A stretch of 41,937 bases of DNA from Gnetum montanum (taxonomy: Eukaryota; Streptophyta; Gnetopsida; Gnetales; Gnetaceae). The notes under the pieces are model-generated. The model made no database searches, was not told the DNA's origin, and saw only the letters and a list, made by a program, of their open reading frames with translations. This document shows, one piece after another, positions 22,491 through 32,640 of the stretch. Every line of letters starts with the position of its first letter. The stretch's first letter is position 1. The stretch spans positions 87,446 through 129,382 of the forward strand of contig MNCI01002209.1 in assembly GCA_015680685.1 (NCBI GenBank), in the 5' to 3' direction. The position numbers and the translations under genes are program-made.

Positions 22491-24104
22491 TTGTGGGAAG
22501 GACCTTACATTATTCATACAACCTTTCCCTCGGGAGCCATGACAATAGACAAGACTGAAAGCCCTGATAAGAGATTACTGGTCAATGTGCAATAAACCAA
22601 ACCCTTCCATGAACTAAGAATAGCTAGTGCAAATTACACCTCTGATAGTGGATGACCTCGCTCATGATTTCGGATCTCTCCCTTTCAATTCAATCATGGG
22701 GGAGATGGCCACCTATGTTGATCAACCAAGGCCCTCAACTTCTTTTTAAGTTTTTGTTTTATACATTTTTGTTTTACACATTTTTATTTTACACTTTCTT
22801 TAACTTTTCTCCTTTTTGTTTTACAACATCGTTGATACTTTTTATTTTATTTGTGTGTGTGTGTGTTATTCATTTTGTTAATTTTGTCACCCAATAAGTG
22901 CTCATAGAAATGGTATAAATTGTATTCTCTAGGTTGTTAATGTTTGGTTTTTACCTTTAATTTATAATGTTGATACTAAGGTATGGTTCTTTTGATATAG
23001 CAGGCAATGAGTCCACATCATCCATGCATCCATAAATTTGTATGGTCTCTCTTGGCTTGGAACTATACAGTCCCTTTCTTCAAAATAATAAGAACTATAA
23101 ACGAATCGGTGACTGGGCATTTCTCAAACTAAGGAAGGCCTCAAGGATTGAAAAGGGTGTGACTTCAAGGGGATTTGATGCATTTTTGTTGGTAATTCTC
23201 TTGGGTGCTTGGATGTTTTCTTCTTTATTTTTTCTTACTATTTCGATGTTACTCCAATATCGGAAAGCTGAGCAAATAAAAATAATAAGTCTTTGCATGG
23301 TGTGGTTCTCACGCAAAAAAAAAAAAAAAAAAACAATGGGAATTCAAAGCACACCCCTTAGACGAAATAATTACTTAGGCTACAAGCACTGGTTATGGAA
23401 CTACAATAAACATGTTCCCTCTAACTAAGGCCCTTCTTGCTTCCTACTTTCTCTTCTTTCATTTTGTTGGAATGGTGGTGACTCTTTGGTAAAGACATTC
23501 TTGTTACTTCGGGAGGATGGATTAATCGAATGTATTAATGCAAAGTCACTGGATGTGGATGGTTTGAGGTTGGATTTGGAATGAGATCTACCAAGTCACA
23601 TTAACCATTAAATACACAAGTAGCTGTACACCACCTTGTTCTTGAGACTCCATTCCATCCTCTTCTTTTCATCATTCTTTCTCCATTGTTCACCTCATTG
23701 CCGATTGTATCATTAGTGTATATTTTGGTTGACGTATTATTTTATTTTTGGTAAATTCTTATGGTTAAGACTTTAACTCTTACTTCCAAATGACATTCCT
23801 AGAGCCTACAAACTCTTTGAATGTGAGAATGTCAGGGTATTAAGGGCATGAGCCTGCTTTGGGGAGGACCCACTGGCATTCCTATTTGGTGCATCCTTTA
23901 ATTTCTTTCCCTTAAACATTTTTGCAATCAATTCCTATTGTGTTCATTTCCATCTCTGACATCCATTTCATCGGTGTTACAGTTGTTTCTTTTTCTCCAT
24001 CTTTCTTCTTCCTTATCTTTTTCCATTCTCTCACTACTAGAGGTTCACGATTAGTCATGGGGGTCCTGGTCTAATTTTTTCAATTTTCTCCTAACCCCTA
24101 CACC
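22491..24104 (+). other. Element D post-integrase spacer
   Basis: Mostly non-coding internal DNA. It begins with a T-rich run containing repeated TTTTGTTTTA units (22740-22830). It contains conserved blocks shared with E and C: GGGTGTGACTTCAAGGGG (23155-23172) and a 24-base block at 23850-23873 (GAGCCTGCTTTGGGG, then AGGACCCAC). A run of 19 A lies at 23315-23333. No ORF3-like domain is present. Confidence 0.65.
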
Positions 24105-24536
24105 TTGGGTAGTTGCCATTATTCTATCTCCAAAATCCGCATAAGCCATATTACAAATCAGCCAATGGACCTTACACTGAGGCAAGGTATCAACTACATT
24201 GTGATTCATTTACCCTTGCTAATATGCGACTATGTTGTTTGTGTAGATGAAAATCATACAACAATGGATTGGATTTGGAGGGAACACTTGGAATGGATTA
24301 GTGTTGACGCAGCTATGCAAGGAAGGAGATTGATGGCGCGCTTATGGATAGACAACGAAAGATGCAATCCTGGTGTTGGTAGCAATAGACTTCTTTTCTC
24401 TTCTCTCTCTCTCTCTCAACTACCAAATAAGGCTGAATGTCAAATGTACATAGTGTTCACTCTTATTGTGATGAATACTAGTTTTGTCATGTTTTGTAAT
24501 GATGATCCATTCACATGTCATCCCATTCACCATTAG
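24105..24536 (+). CDS. Unidentified 143-codon ORF before the element D PPT
   Basis: An uninterrupted frame lies between the conserved spacer and the PPT. It is the longest intact frame in the 3' region of D. The product contains a short hydrophobic stretch (INYIVIHLPLLICDYVV) early on, then a Trp-rich segment (TTMDWIWREHLEWISV). I do not recognise it. It could be a remnant of the post-integrase ORF, an unrelated insertion or a chance frame. It does not resemble the ORF3 sequence of E or C. The published start is not resolvable; the first codon is not a clear ATG context. Confidence 0.3.
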   Translation: MGSCHYSISKIRISHITNQPMDLTLRQGINYIVIHLPLLICDYVVCVDENHTTMDWIWREHLEWISVDAAMQGRRLMARLWIDNERCNPGVGSNRLLFSSLSLSQLPNKAECQMYIVFTLIVMNTSFVMFCNDDPFTCHPIHH

Positions 24537-24605
24537 TTCCATTCAAGTCAATAATCCCATATCTTCCCAATATTTTGTAAGGAACTCAAGGATGAGTTTT
24601 CATTC

Positions 24606-24618
24606 AGTCATGGGGGTA
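24606..24618 (+). other. Polypurine tract of element D
   Basis: AGTCATGGGGGTA abuts the 3' LTR start TGATGGG. It is identical to the PPT in E on minus (5814-5826). It serves as the plus-strand primer in this family. Confidence 0.85.
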
Positions 24619-24726
24619 TGATGGGACGCGATATCGCATGGGCCGCGATATTGTATATGCGATATCACGTCGGAAGTTGCGATATCACATACGTGATATC
24701 ATAGCCCATCGACAGTTCTATAAATA
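24619..24726 (+). promoter_or_regulatory. U3 promoter of element D 3' LTR: palindrome cluster plus TATA box
   Basis: Repeated GCGATATCGC-like units (CGCGATATCGCA, CCGCGATATTG, GCGATATCACG, GCGATATCAC, CGTGATATCAT) lie immediately upstream of TATAAATAAGAGG. GCGATATCGC is its own reverse complement. Clusters of short palindromes ahead of a TATA box are consistent with binding sites for a dimeric transcription factor. The factor is not identified. Confidence 0.55.
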
Positions 24727-25434
24727 AGAGGCAACTCTCCATTTTTTCTCCATCTAGATCTAGACCTTAGCCAAAATCTTGCCATTTTACCATTCTAGAG
24801 TTAGAATAATTTCCATGTGCCTGCAGTAGGAGTCCCAAAGTTAACAGATCTTTATTCAAGCAATTCTATACCTAAGCACACAATTGTGTACGACAATAAA
24901 GATGAACTTTTGGATAAACCTTGTAGCATATGGACTAAGCTAAATAGGAATTTAATTATTAATGTTCAAATGCTTTCTTAGGACTTAATCTCTCTAAACC
25001 CTTAACTTTCCTAGTTAAGTGCATTTAGTACGATCGCTTCGAGCACGTGCATTACACTTGGTAATCCCAGTAACGAATAGCGTTTGGTAATCCTAGTAGC
25101 ATTGCATTGGTTCAGGGTGTGAACGGCAAGTGGGAACAGATATTGATGCTAGGACGATTAAAGTTTAGTTAGTTAAAGTTCGTTACATTGTCTCTTCACC
25201 CTTTCCTCTCTTAGCATAGGTGATAAAAAGATAAAATACATAAAAATCATGTACCCCAAGTTCACTTAACCATACAACCGTGACAAATACAAGTGAGCTT
25301 GGGAAGACAACGATTGATTAACCTTAAGTGTTCCATAAGGCACGTAAGCACTTAGTTCTTGGAGTTCAACCAGATCACGTGTGAAAACACTCGTATTCGT
25401 ATGGTTGAGTGTAGGGGTACCTCGCCACTCATCA
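24619..25434 (+). repeat. Element D 3' LTR (type A)
   Basis: Starts TGATGGGACGCGATATCGCA and ends CGCCACTCATCA, followed by the target duplication AACTT. U3 has four GATATC/GATATT palindrome units within about 85 bases, then TATAAATA at 24719-24726. AATAAA at 24895-24900 is a likely polyadenylation signal. It is 45 bp longer than the 5' copy in the palindrome array. Confidence 0.92.
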
Positions 25435-27494
25435 AACTTGTAGAACTTCTTGGAGCGATGGGTTGCTAAACATAGTACTTGTATGGATATGGTTGCCTAT
25501 ATTGGTATTGCTACCTTGGTGGTGACATTCCGCATGATTATAGTTGGTACCATTATTGGTATTGTTCATAAGGTTGTGGAGAAGCTCCACTTGGGGTTGT
25601 AATCTTGTTGTTGTTGATGTAACTTCCTTAGATTGCCTTGAGGATAAGGTAATCATATAGGTGTTTGCCTATGTGCTAGTCGAGGATTCAATGCATACAC
25701 CCAAAATCTTGTAAGTGTGATACCATAGGGCAACAACCCTTTGTATGTTCATATTGAAAAATGTCACAATTAGTTTCATCATTAGATTTGATTTCCAAAA
25801 CTTCCTCTATGGTCGTAGCTTTTCCCTTACTTCTTTGGTAGGCACATTTAGCTTCTTTTCACCTCTTATAGTTACAATCACTATTTTGCTTTTTGGATTC
25901 TTCAGTAATCTTCATAGTAGTTTGAAAAGAGTTCCATAATTTATCAACCTTTGTCAAAATATTAGAAATAAATTTTTGGATGAGCAAGGTTTTCCTATTT
26001 ACCACTTCATCAAGTGGTGATTTTTCTTCATTACAAAATCTAACCTCCCATTTTTTGATGGAAGGATCCCTATTATACTCTTATGAAATTTCTCTTTTTC
26101 ATAGCTCACCTTCTTTTTTTGCTACCTACTTAATTAGCCTTTGGATCTGATGAGCTCTTAGTTCAGACAATTTCCCTTGGGCATACATCCCAAGAGTTCT
26201 TCTAGTTTTTGCTTTGAGCCCATCTACGATGTGGCGAAGTTGTTCCCTTTGAGAATAACCATGGCTAGGGCATTGGTGTAAGAGAGAATAGTATCTACCC
26301 ATGGTAGCATTCAAGGGTTCAAGTATTCCCTATTTCCAGCCTTGGATTTGCCTTCTTAGATTAGACACTCTAAAGTACATCTAATGTTTGTTATTAAATA
26401 GCTCTAACATGGTATTCCATCAATGAATGGATTCTAGTTCCAAAGAATGGTACCAACTTTTAGCTTCCTTCATGAGTGTCCTAGGGAAAAGCTTAAGTTT
26501 CTACTACTCATTTTCTATATTTTGTAAGGCACAAGCATTGTGGAAAGCTTGTAGATGTGTTTGTGGATCAGAGTTGTATCCCCCTCAAACCTTGGAATAT
26601 TATTCATGTCTAAGTGCTTGATTCTACTATCTTTCATATGCTTGGTTGGAATTCTAACTACCTTTGCAATGTTGAGCATGCTTTGAGTCACCAACAGAGG
26701 TTCATCATCATCAATATGTCGATGTCACTGATGATGGTTTTGACCACCCCTTCGATTTTGGTGGCCTTCATGATCATTTTTGTCTCGTTGATCACCTTCA
26801 TCATGATTATTTTGATGGTGGCTTATATGAGAACTAGAAGATGAAGAGGAATGTTTAGAATCGGATGAAGAGGGTGGAGAGGAAGATGGACTTCCACTAC
26901 CACCATCATATTTTCCATCACTTTTTTGCTTATTATGACCACCATCTTTAGATCCCTTGCTATTTTGATGTTTACCCGAGTCCCTTCCTTGACTATCACT
27001 CTTTCCTTAACCTAATTTATGAATTGTAATTGTAGGTTCAGGGTCACACCCTCATTACCGATAATAGGGGGTGGAGAATCTTCATGTTGAGAACCCTCAA
27101 AGGAACGATCCTCATTGTCATATTGATCTAGTAGGAACAAGGGATTAGTGTAATGTTTCCTCTTCCTAGCCTCATGAAGCTTCTCTTGATGTCAATCTCA
27201 CCTGCGTTGTGTTTTAGTGGGACAATAGTCTTGAGTGTCATAACCATCCACAACATATTCTTCATGAAGATATGAGACGTCCAACTTCTTAAGAGTTTGA
27301 TGTAGCATCCCAGGTATAAATTGATGAAGGGGCAAGATGACATTGCCCTCCATATCATGCTATCGTAGTTGTTCATCCTGATGTAGGATGAAGATGAAGT
27401 TTGGTACATACTTAGCGGGATGAGTATATACCACCTTGCACTCTTTTGGGACTGGTAGTTTACCATCTTCATGTCTATGGGAAGAAGAAGACAT
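25435..27494 (-). pseudogene. Element E gag, N-terminal and capsid part (right of element D)
   Basis: An ATG on minus at 27494 starts MSSSSHRHEDGKLPVPK, later VVYTHPAKYVPNFIFILHQD and EQL. This parallels D's gag. It includes a His/Ser-rich region (about 26620-27120), capsid segment MGRYYSLLHQCPSHGYSQRE, then QLRHIVDGLKAKTRRTLGMY (26126-26314), and the degenerate knuckle CDIFQYEHTKGCC near 25695-25755. Stops and frame changes are numerous. The frame is cut by D at 25434 and continues at 15556. Confidence 0.8.
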
Positions 27495-27621
27495 TTTGAA
27501 AAATGAATAAAACTATTAGTGTGTTCAGTAGTTTATATGTTGTTGTAAGTGATGTTGACCTTGAGTTCATCCAATGATATAAATGATATTCACTAATCCT
27601 AGATAGCGCACATTTCAACAA

Positions 27622-27645
27622 ACAAAGTCCCCAAAATAGTGCTAA
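27622..27645 (-). other. Element E primer-binding site, degenerate
   Basis: On minus, directly after the LTR, the sequence reads TTAGCACTATTTTGGGGACTTTG. This is alignable with D's TTGGCGCCATTGATGGGGACTATG: GGGGAC is kept and TGGCGCC is changed to TAGCACT. Position and partial match support a decayed tRNA-Asp-type PBS. Confidence 0.55.
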
Positions 27646-28524
27646 TGATGAATGGCGAGGTACCCCTATGTCCAACCACATGAATGACAAAGTGTTCATG
27701 CACTATTCTGTTGAATTCCATGGACTTACAGTTTCTGGTGCACTAGTCTTTTAGGAAGTGAACCTTTCCTTAAGATTCTTCATTGTCTTCCCAAGTATAC
27801 TTGAGACGTACACTAATATGGTTAAGTGTAATTGAGGCATATGATTTTTATTTCTATTTTATGGTTTTGGTGTTTAAAGAGAGATAAAAGTAATTAGATT
27901 AAGTAATTTAATTTAAGTAATTAACTAGTATCTAACTAGTCTTAACATAAGCATCCAGTCCCACTCTCCACACACATCCTAAACCCACATATTCATTGTT
28001 GGGTTACCAAGCACTACACTACTATGCGTACCAAGCAATAATGCTACTGGGATTACCAAGCGAATATGCGTTACACTCGAAGTGGTCATACTTATGTGTT
28101 TAATTTTTCTGGCTTATCTTATTTAACTATTTAATTTGCTTAATTACTGGAAAATATTTAATAAATAATTGAAAACATTAAATGCATAAATGAAATATTT
28201 AATCTATCTAGAATGCTACAATGTTTATTAGAAAGCTCATCTTTATTGCTGCAGACACTGTCATGCTCAGGTACAAAAATGCTCAAATAAAGATATGTAC
28301 ACTAATTGACTCTTGCTATGGGCACTCAGGGAAAATATTTTAACTCTCAAATGAAAAAACTGTAAGAGCTTTCCTAATACTAGAATCTTGATGTCATAAA
28401 TGCAGTTGGTAAATGTGTATTTATAGCCAAAAAGTGGACACTACATTGATGGGGCCTCGTTGACGCATGATATAGTGCACCGACAAGGCCCTGTCGATGA
28501 TGTTGACAAAACTGTGACTCATCA
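27646..28524 (-). repeat. Element E 5' LTR (type B)
   Basis: An 879-bp LTR, on plus TGATGAATGGCGAGGTACCC to ...GTGACTCATCA. It aligns with 4869-5813. The TATA box on minus (TATAAATA) is at 28418-28425. U3 beyond it has GGCC-centred repeats (GACAGGGCCTTGTCG, CAACGAGGCCCC). Flanked on the right by TTGGT, the outer target-duplication copy. Confidence 0.9.
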
Positions 28525-28690
28525 TTGGTTTTCAACTTCAACTTCAAGTAAAAAAGCTCCTAGAGAAAGCTGATAAATTAATTTATTTTCTATAATATTA
28601 ATTTCTATTAGTTTTGGAGGATCAAGGATGGGAAGCTTTAAGATTTTGTGGCTATTTGTTCATTATTTTTGATTGATGTATTCTTTCTTT
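28525..28690 (+). pseudogene. Probable continuation of the LINE ORF2 C-terminus
   Basis: If element E and one target-duplication copy are removed, the LINE frame ending at 4868 continues here as VAFQLQLQVKKLLEKADKLI, then YFL, before stops, with LEDQGWEALRFCGYLF a little later. The frame continuity and matching TSD-like flanks support a single LINE split by E. The sequence is AT-rich, so the coding argument alone is modest. Confidence 0.45.
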
Positions 28691-28984
28691 GAGAGAGTTT
28701 TTTCCTTCTCTTTACAAGAAACCCTTTATAAGATGTGAACACCCATGAGAATCCTTTTGAATAAGGGAAATGCCTAATCCTTTTCCTAGCCCAAAGGGTA
28801 GGGTTTTTAGGATTGGTTGTAAGGATGCAATCATAAAATGGTATTTCCAAAATCATTAAGCTTTTTCTTTAGTCTCCTTCTTTGATGATATGATGTACTC
28901 TAATTTTTTTATATTATTATTCATTTTTTAGGCTCTCATACCCCCCATCATTATATTCTTTTATAGTTCTTCTAATGTATCATC
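28691..28984. other. Unassigned AT-rich stretch (possible LINE 3' UTR)
   Basis: Follows the LINE remnant. No motif, LTR end or poly(A) tail that would mark the LINE end was found. Confidence 0.35.
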
Positions 28985-29037
28985 TTGATGACATGTCCTT
29001 AGGATGGTACCTATAGTTAAATTGTTTTGAGTTATAC

Positions 29038-29205
29038 AATGATGTGTTAGCCTAGTGGTAAGAATCTTGATTTGGAAACTTTAAGTCATGGGCTTAATTT
29101 TGGTGGGCAGTGCTAACTTATAAAGTTATATGTGGACTATATATCTTGGGGTGTATCTATGTTTCAATTATTTTAGGATCCAACATCCTCCCCAGCATCC
29201 AACCA
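29038..29205 (+). mobile_element. tRNA-derived SINE, copy 2
   Basis: The same family as 1396-1562. Box A TTAGCCTAGTGGTAAG is at 29047-29062 and box B-like GGGCTTAATTT at 29090-29100, with identical 43-base spacing. The tail includes ACTATATATCTTGGGGTGTA. The SINE tail-like piece at about 29005-29036 belongs to the second, related unit. Ends are approximate. Confidence 0.7.
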
Positions 29206-29890
29206 CCCTTGCAAAAAAAATTATTTTTTGTTCCAACACCTCCCTTAGATCCCCTTCCCCATATTGCATCCATCCTTTCTCCCCATTCAAATCCAAAAGT
29301 ACCAACTTTTATATAACCTCTTCACCTTTCACATTGCTAACTTAGGCCTTTTCGTTTTGTTAATTTGAAATTTCTTCTCTCTACAATACTCCTTGTCTTT
29401 TGTACTCTGACATTGTATTATATATATATATATGAGGTTCTCCCCTCTCCATGCCTCCCGACATTACCAATGTATATCTATCATACCACTTCATTTATTA
29501 TAATTTCTAGTTACATCTACTGAGATCCTCTTAGATATAGCAAACAATTTTGATTTACATATTAAATCTTTAAAAAAAAATTAGTAAAAATAAAATTGAA
29601 TTTTCACTTAAATCTAAGAGGGGTGTCCTTTAGGAAGCACCACTTGACATCACCTTTGAGCTCCAAAGTTGGTAATTATTCTAGAGCAAACTAAAGGTGT
29701 ATAATGCCTTAATGTCTTGAAGAACATGTAAGCAAAACATAACTACATAACACAGATGTCACCTGTTAGTCCATGGATTATGATGAGGACATCAACCCAC
29801 CTCTTTCATGTATTCTACATCCTCAGTATCCTTAGGAGTCAAATAATTATATTTAGTTCTATTTTTGAAGTCATATATGATGTTATATAC
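29206..29890. other. Unassigned spacer with an AT microsatellite
   Basis: Contains an (AT)n run near 29418-29433 and C-rich/T-rich patches, but no recognisable gene or element. Short frames at 29110-29345 overlap the SINE and have no domain. Element C begins at 29891, preceded by TATAC. Confidence 0.45.
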
Positions 29891-30768
29891 TAATGAGTCA
29901 TAAATCTGTCAAGCCCCAATATCAGATACTTGATATCAAAGCTAGGAAGTGATGTTGGATATTCGATATTATCTCCTCTATACTAGCCTATAAATACAAC
30001 ACTTGGGTGCACGGTTGAGATAGAGGAGATAAGATATAGAGTTTTAGTTTTAGTTCTTAGTTTTTGATAGTCTTTCTTGAAGTCCTATTATTCCCAATGC
30101 ATGCTCGTAGTGTGATGTTTGTATTCATACAACACCATTGTTCGAGTGTGACGTACCTAGACATGTTACATGACTGGAAATAAAGATTGAGATTACTTCC
30201 ATCATTCTCGCATTTACTTAGATTTATTATTTCTTTAATTATTTATTTAATGGTGTAATTATTTACTGTTTCCTTTAGTTAACATTTTCATTTATTACTA
30301 TTTACCATTCCTATCATTAAGTGGAATGTGTACACTTTAATTAATCATGAGCATTTAAGTGTAGATACTTGGTAATCCAACAACGTATCATTTGGCGCAT
30401 CTAGTGACATACACTTGGTAATCCTAGAAGTATTCTCACAAAGTCCAAGGCATATATGGATGAGTAAGAGTGGACACTCATTGCACCTAGGCTAGTTTAG
30501 ATCTCTTTTTCCATTATTCATTAGCTTAGTTAATTTATCTCTTTATCGTCATTAGGAGCAGCATAAAATTAACAACATCATACATCTCACTTTGGACTAA
30601 ATCATATGTGACAAAGCTACCACTAGTCCAAGTGGGAAGACAACGAACTGTGATTAAAGCCTAATGATCTAGATGCCAAAACTAGTTCCATCCATGAATT
30701 TATCTAGATCATGCATGAATTCTTGTGATTTGTATGGTTGAGCGTATGGGATACCTCATCACTCATCA
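29891..30768 (+). repeat. Element C 5' LTR (type C)
   Basis: An 878-bp LTR starting TAATGAGTCATAAATCTGTC and ending CACTCATCA before the PBS. It aligns throughout with 38202-39075. TATAAATA lies at 29989-29996 and AATAAA at 30179-30184. GATAT-type motifs cluster ahead of the TATA box. The first bases TAATG are changed from the TGATG seen in the 3' LTR. Confidence 0.92.
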
Positions 30769-30769
30769 T

Positions 30770-30788
30770 TGGCGTCATTGTTGGGGAT
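30770..30788 (+). other. Element C primer-binding site (tRNA-Asp type)
   Basis: TGGCGTCATTGTTGGGGAT starts two bases after the LTR. It matches the Athila tRNA-Asp site except for scattered changes (TGGCGTC for TGGCGCC, ATTGTT for GTTGCC). It is comparable with the PBS of D. Confidence 0.78.
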
Positions 30789-30893
30789 GGTGCTAGTCAT
30801 CTAGATTAGTTATATTATACACAATCAGTGTAAAGGTATTAATGATATATGTTTTAGAAAATATTAACTCACACACACCATAAACCAACAAAA

Positions 30894-32640
30894 ATGTCTC
30901 TTACACATGGAAGTGACAATGTACTATATAGCGAACGCATTCATTGGAGAAATAATGAGATATATGATGAAGAAAATTGGAGTGACCAACTTTATGTAGG
31001 GATTTCTTATATTCATGACCACCCTAACAACACTCAAAGACTACATTCACCTAAGATAGACAATGTTGGAAGAGATGATGTAAGTCCTAAACTAGGGAAG
31101 GCCTCAAGGCCTAAGAACTCCTCAAAACCCCAGAAACGATAAATCAAAGGACCTTGAAGAACACCATAGCAGCCATGGCAAACCTTTCAATTCCTCATCT
31201 TCCTCTTCTCCTTCAATGTCTAGTTCTAACGAAGATGAACATAGGTATGAAGATAAGGTTGCACTAAAGGATCAAACTAAAAATCGAAATTGAACCTATG
31301 GGAAAAGTCAAAGATGTCACCATGAACATAGATAGCATCATCATGATCAAATGAATAGAGATAGAAATTTCCTTTACAACTTGCTTGATGATGATGAACC
31401 CTTGTTGGCCACTAAGAGCCTAATGCATATCACAGAGGCCATTAAGATATGTTGTAGGCATTGCAAAAAGATTTGTCTACCTAGGCTTGATATGGATAAT
31501 ATTCTTAAAGTTGCAAAAGGCTATGATTTAGATCCATAACATCATTTATAAGCCTTCCATGATGCTTGTGCCTTCTACAACATTGAAAGTGGGTGGAAAA
31601 AGCTTAAACTCTTTTCTAGGATACTAATTGATAAATCTTAAGTGTGATATAGATTGTTGAGATTCAATTCAATCCGATGATGGTCCATAATGCTGGAACT
31701 TTTCAATGAGAAATATCAAACCTATGATAGGGTGTCCAATGTGAGGAGATAGATCCAAGAGTGGAAGCAAGAACAACATGAACCCTTGGACATGGCCTTA
31801 GATAGATATTATGCCTTACTGAATAGATGCATAGGCCATGTTTTCTCCAAGGAAAGGTAACTTTTCCACATCATAGATGGGCTTGATAATGAAACAAGGG
31901 AGACCCTTGGGATGTATGCCCCAGGGCAATTATACAAGCTCCAAGCCCATTAGATCAAAGGGCTAATCAAGCATGTGGCAAAAGAAGAAGTAGAAATATG
32001 CAAATGGTAGAATGTTGAGAAAATAATAGGGATTCAACTCTACAAAAGAAAAGCATCTAGATCTATGTTAAGGAGAACGAAACCTTTCTTGATAAGGTGA
32101 TTCCACAATAAACCTTGTCGACACAAAAGTCTATTGATGAACTTGAAGCAAAGTCTAATAGGATGTCCAAATGGATATATGAAAACATTACAACTCTCAT
32201 TACGATAGTCAAGGAGAGAATCATGCAAAATAAGCCAAGCGATCACAATCAACAAAAATTACAGAACCAAGAAACAACCAAGAATACTTTTCAGCAAACA
32301 AGAAAAGTGGTTGATAAAAGTGAGGCTAGAGACTCAACCACAAACGAAGATAATGGATGTGACATTTGCATATATGACCATCCAAAGGGCCATTGCCTAG
32401 TTTTTTTTACATCTATTAGAGTATTAGAAAAGTGCCTTAAATCCAAAATTTGTGCATAAGTACATGCTTGAGAGATTTCCTCTCCCACAAGGTAATTATA
32501 GATAGTCTCACAACCAATCATACCATCCTAGGGGGACTTATTTCCAGCCTCGACATGGTCATCAACCATGGTGGTAGCAACCATAGTCATGGGGGAGGCC
32601 ACCACCAAGTTAGTCGTATCCTTACTATTCACTAAAATAG
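30894..32640 (+). pseudogene. Element C gag
   Basis: An ATG at 30894 opens an 82-codon stretch (MSLTHGSDNVLYSERIHW...) homologous in position to D's gag start. After frameshifts, capsid-region motifs appear: AFHDACAFYNIESGWKKLKL, MALDRYYALLNRCIGHVFS and ETRETLGMYAPGQL. An intact zinc knuckle CDICIYDHPKGHC follows within 32115-32459, fitting CX2CX3HX4C as in Athila gags. This knuckle is better preserved than in D or E. Gag binds and packages element RNA; the whole ORF here is not open. Confidence 0.78.

Larger units (their letters stand above)
15557..25434 (+). mobile_element. Element D: full-length Athila-like Ty3/gypsy element
   Basis: A 9878-bp plus-strand LTR retrotransposon with type-A LTRs of 771 bp (15557-16327) and 816 bp (24619-25434). 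It has a PBS, gag, protease, RT, RNase H, integrase, a 2-kb spacer and a PPT. The target duplication AACTT (15552-15556; 25435-25439) is perfect. It sits inside the gag of element E. Athila-type signs are the tRNA-Asp-like PBS, the RT motif LCNAP, gag zinc-knuckle spacing, protease sequence and a long post-integrase region. Every ORF has at least one stop or frameshift, so it is dead in cis. Unlike E and C, it shows no ORF3 domain in its post-integrase region. Confidence 0.93.
4869..28524 (-). mobile_element. Element E: Athila-like Ty3/gypsy element, complete but nested and decayed
   Basis: Full extent of a minus-strand LTR retrotransposon. The 3' LTR is at 4869-5813 and the 5' LTR at 27646-28524; both are type B. 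Flanks TTGCT (4864-4868) and TTGGT (28525-28529) fit a 5-bp target duplication with one change. Internal order from the 5' side is PBS, gag, [element D], rest of gag, protease, RT, RNase H split by [solo LTR], integrase, spacer, ORF3, PPT. Subtracting the two insertions leaves about 13 kb, a normal size for Athila elements. All ORFs carry stops. Athila-group assignment rests on the tRNA-Asp-like PBS position, protease/RT similarity to D and the post-integrase ORF. Confidence 0.85.

Noticed and set aside
22490-22620. Chromodomain after integrase of D
   Set aside because: No aromatic-cage-like pattern was seen and Athila-type elements lack one.
22652-22897. Phe-rich 81-codon frame
   Set aside because: It is a translation of the T-rich spacer after integrase, without a plausible domain.
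29110-29345. Two overlapping frames of about 70 codons
   Set aside because: They overlap the SINE and spacer; no domain or start context.
29418-29433. Element end or satellite at the (AT)n run
   Set aside because: It is only a short microsatellite with no flanking duplication or repeated unit beyond it.
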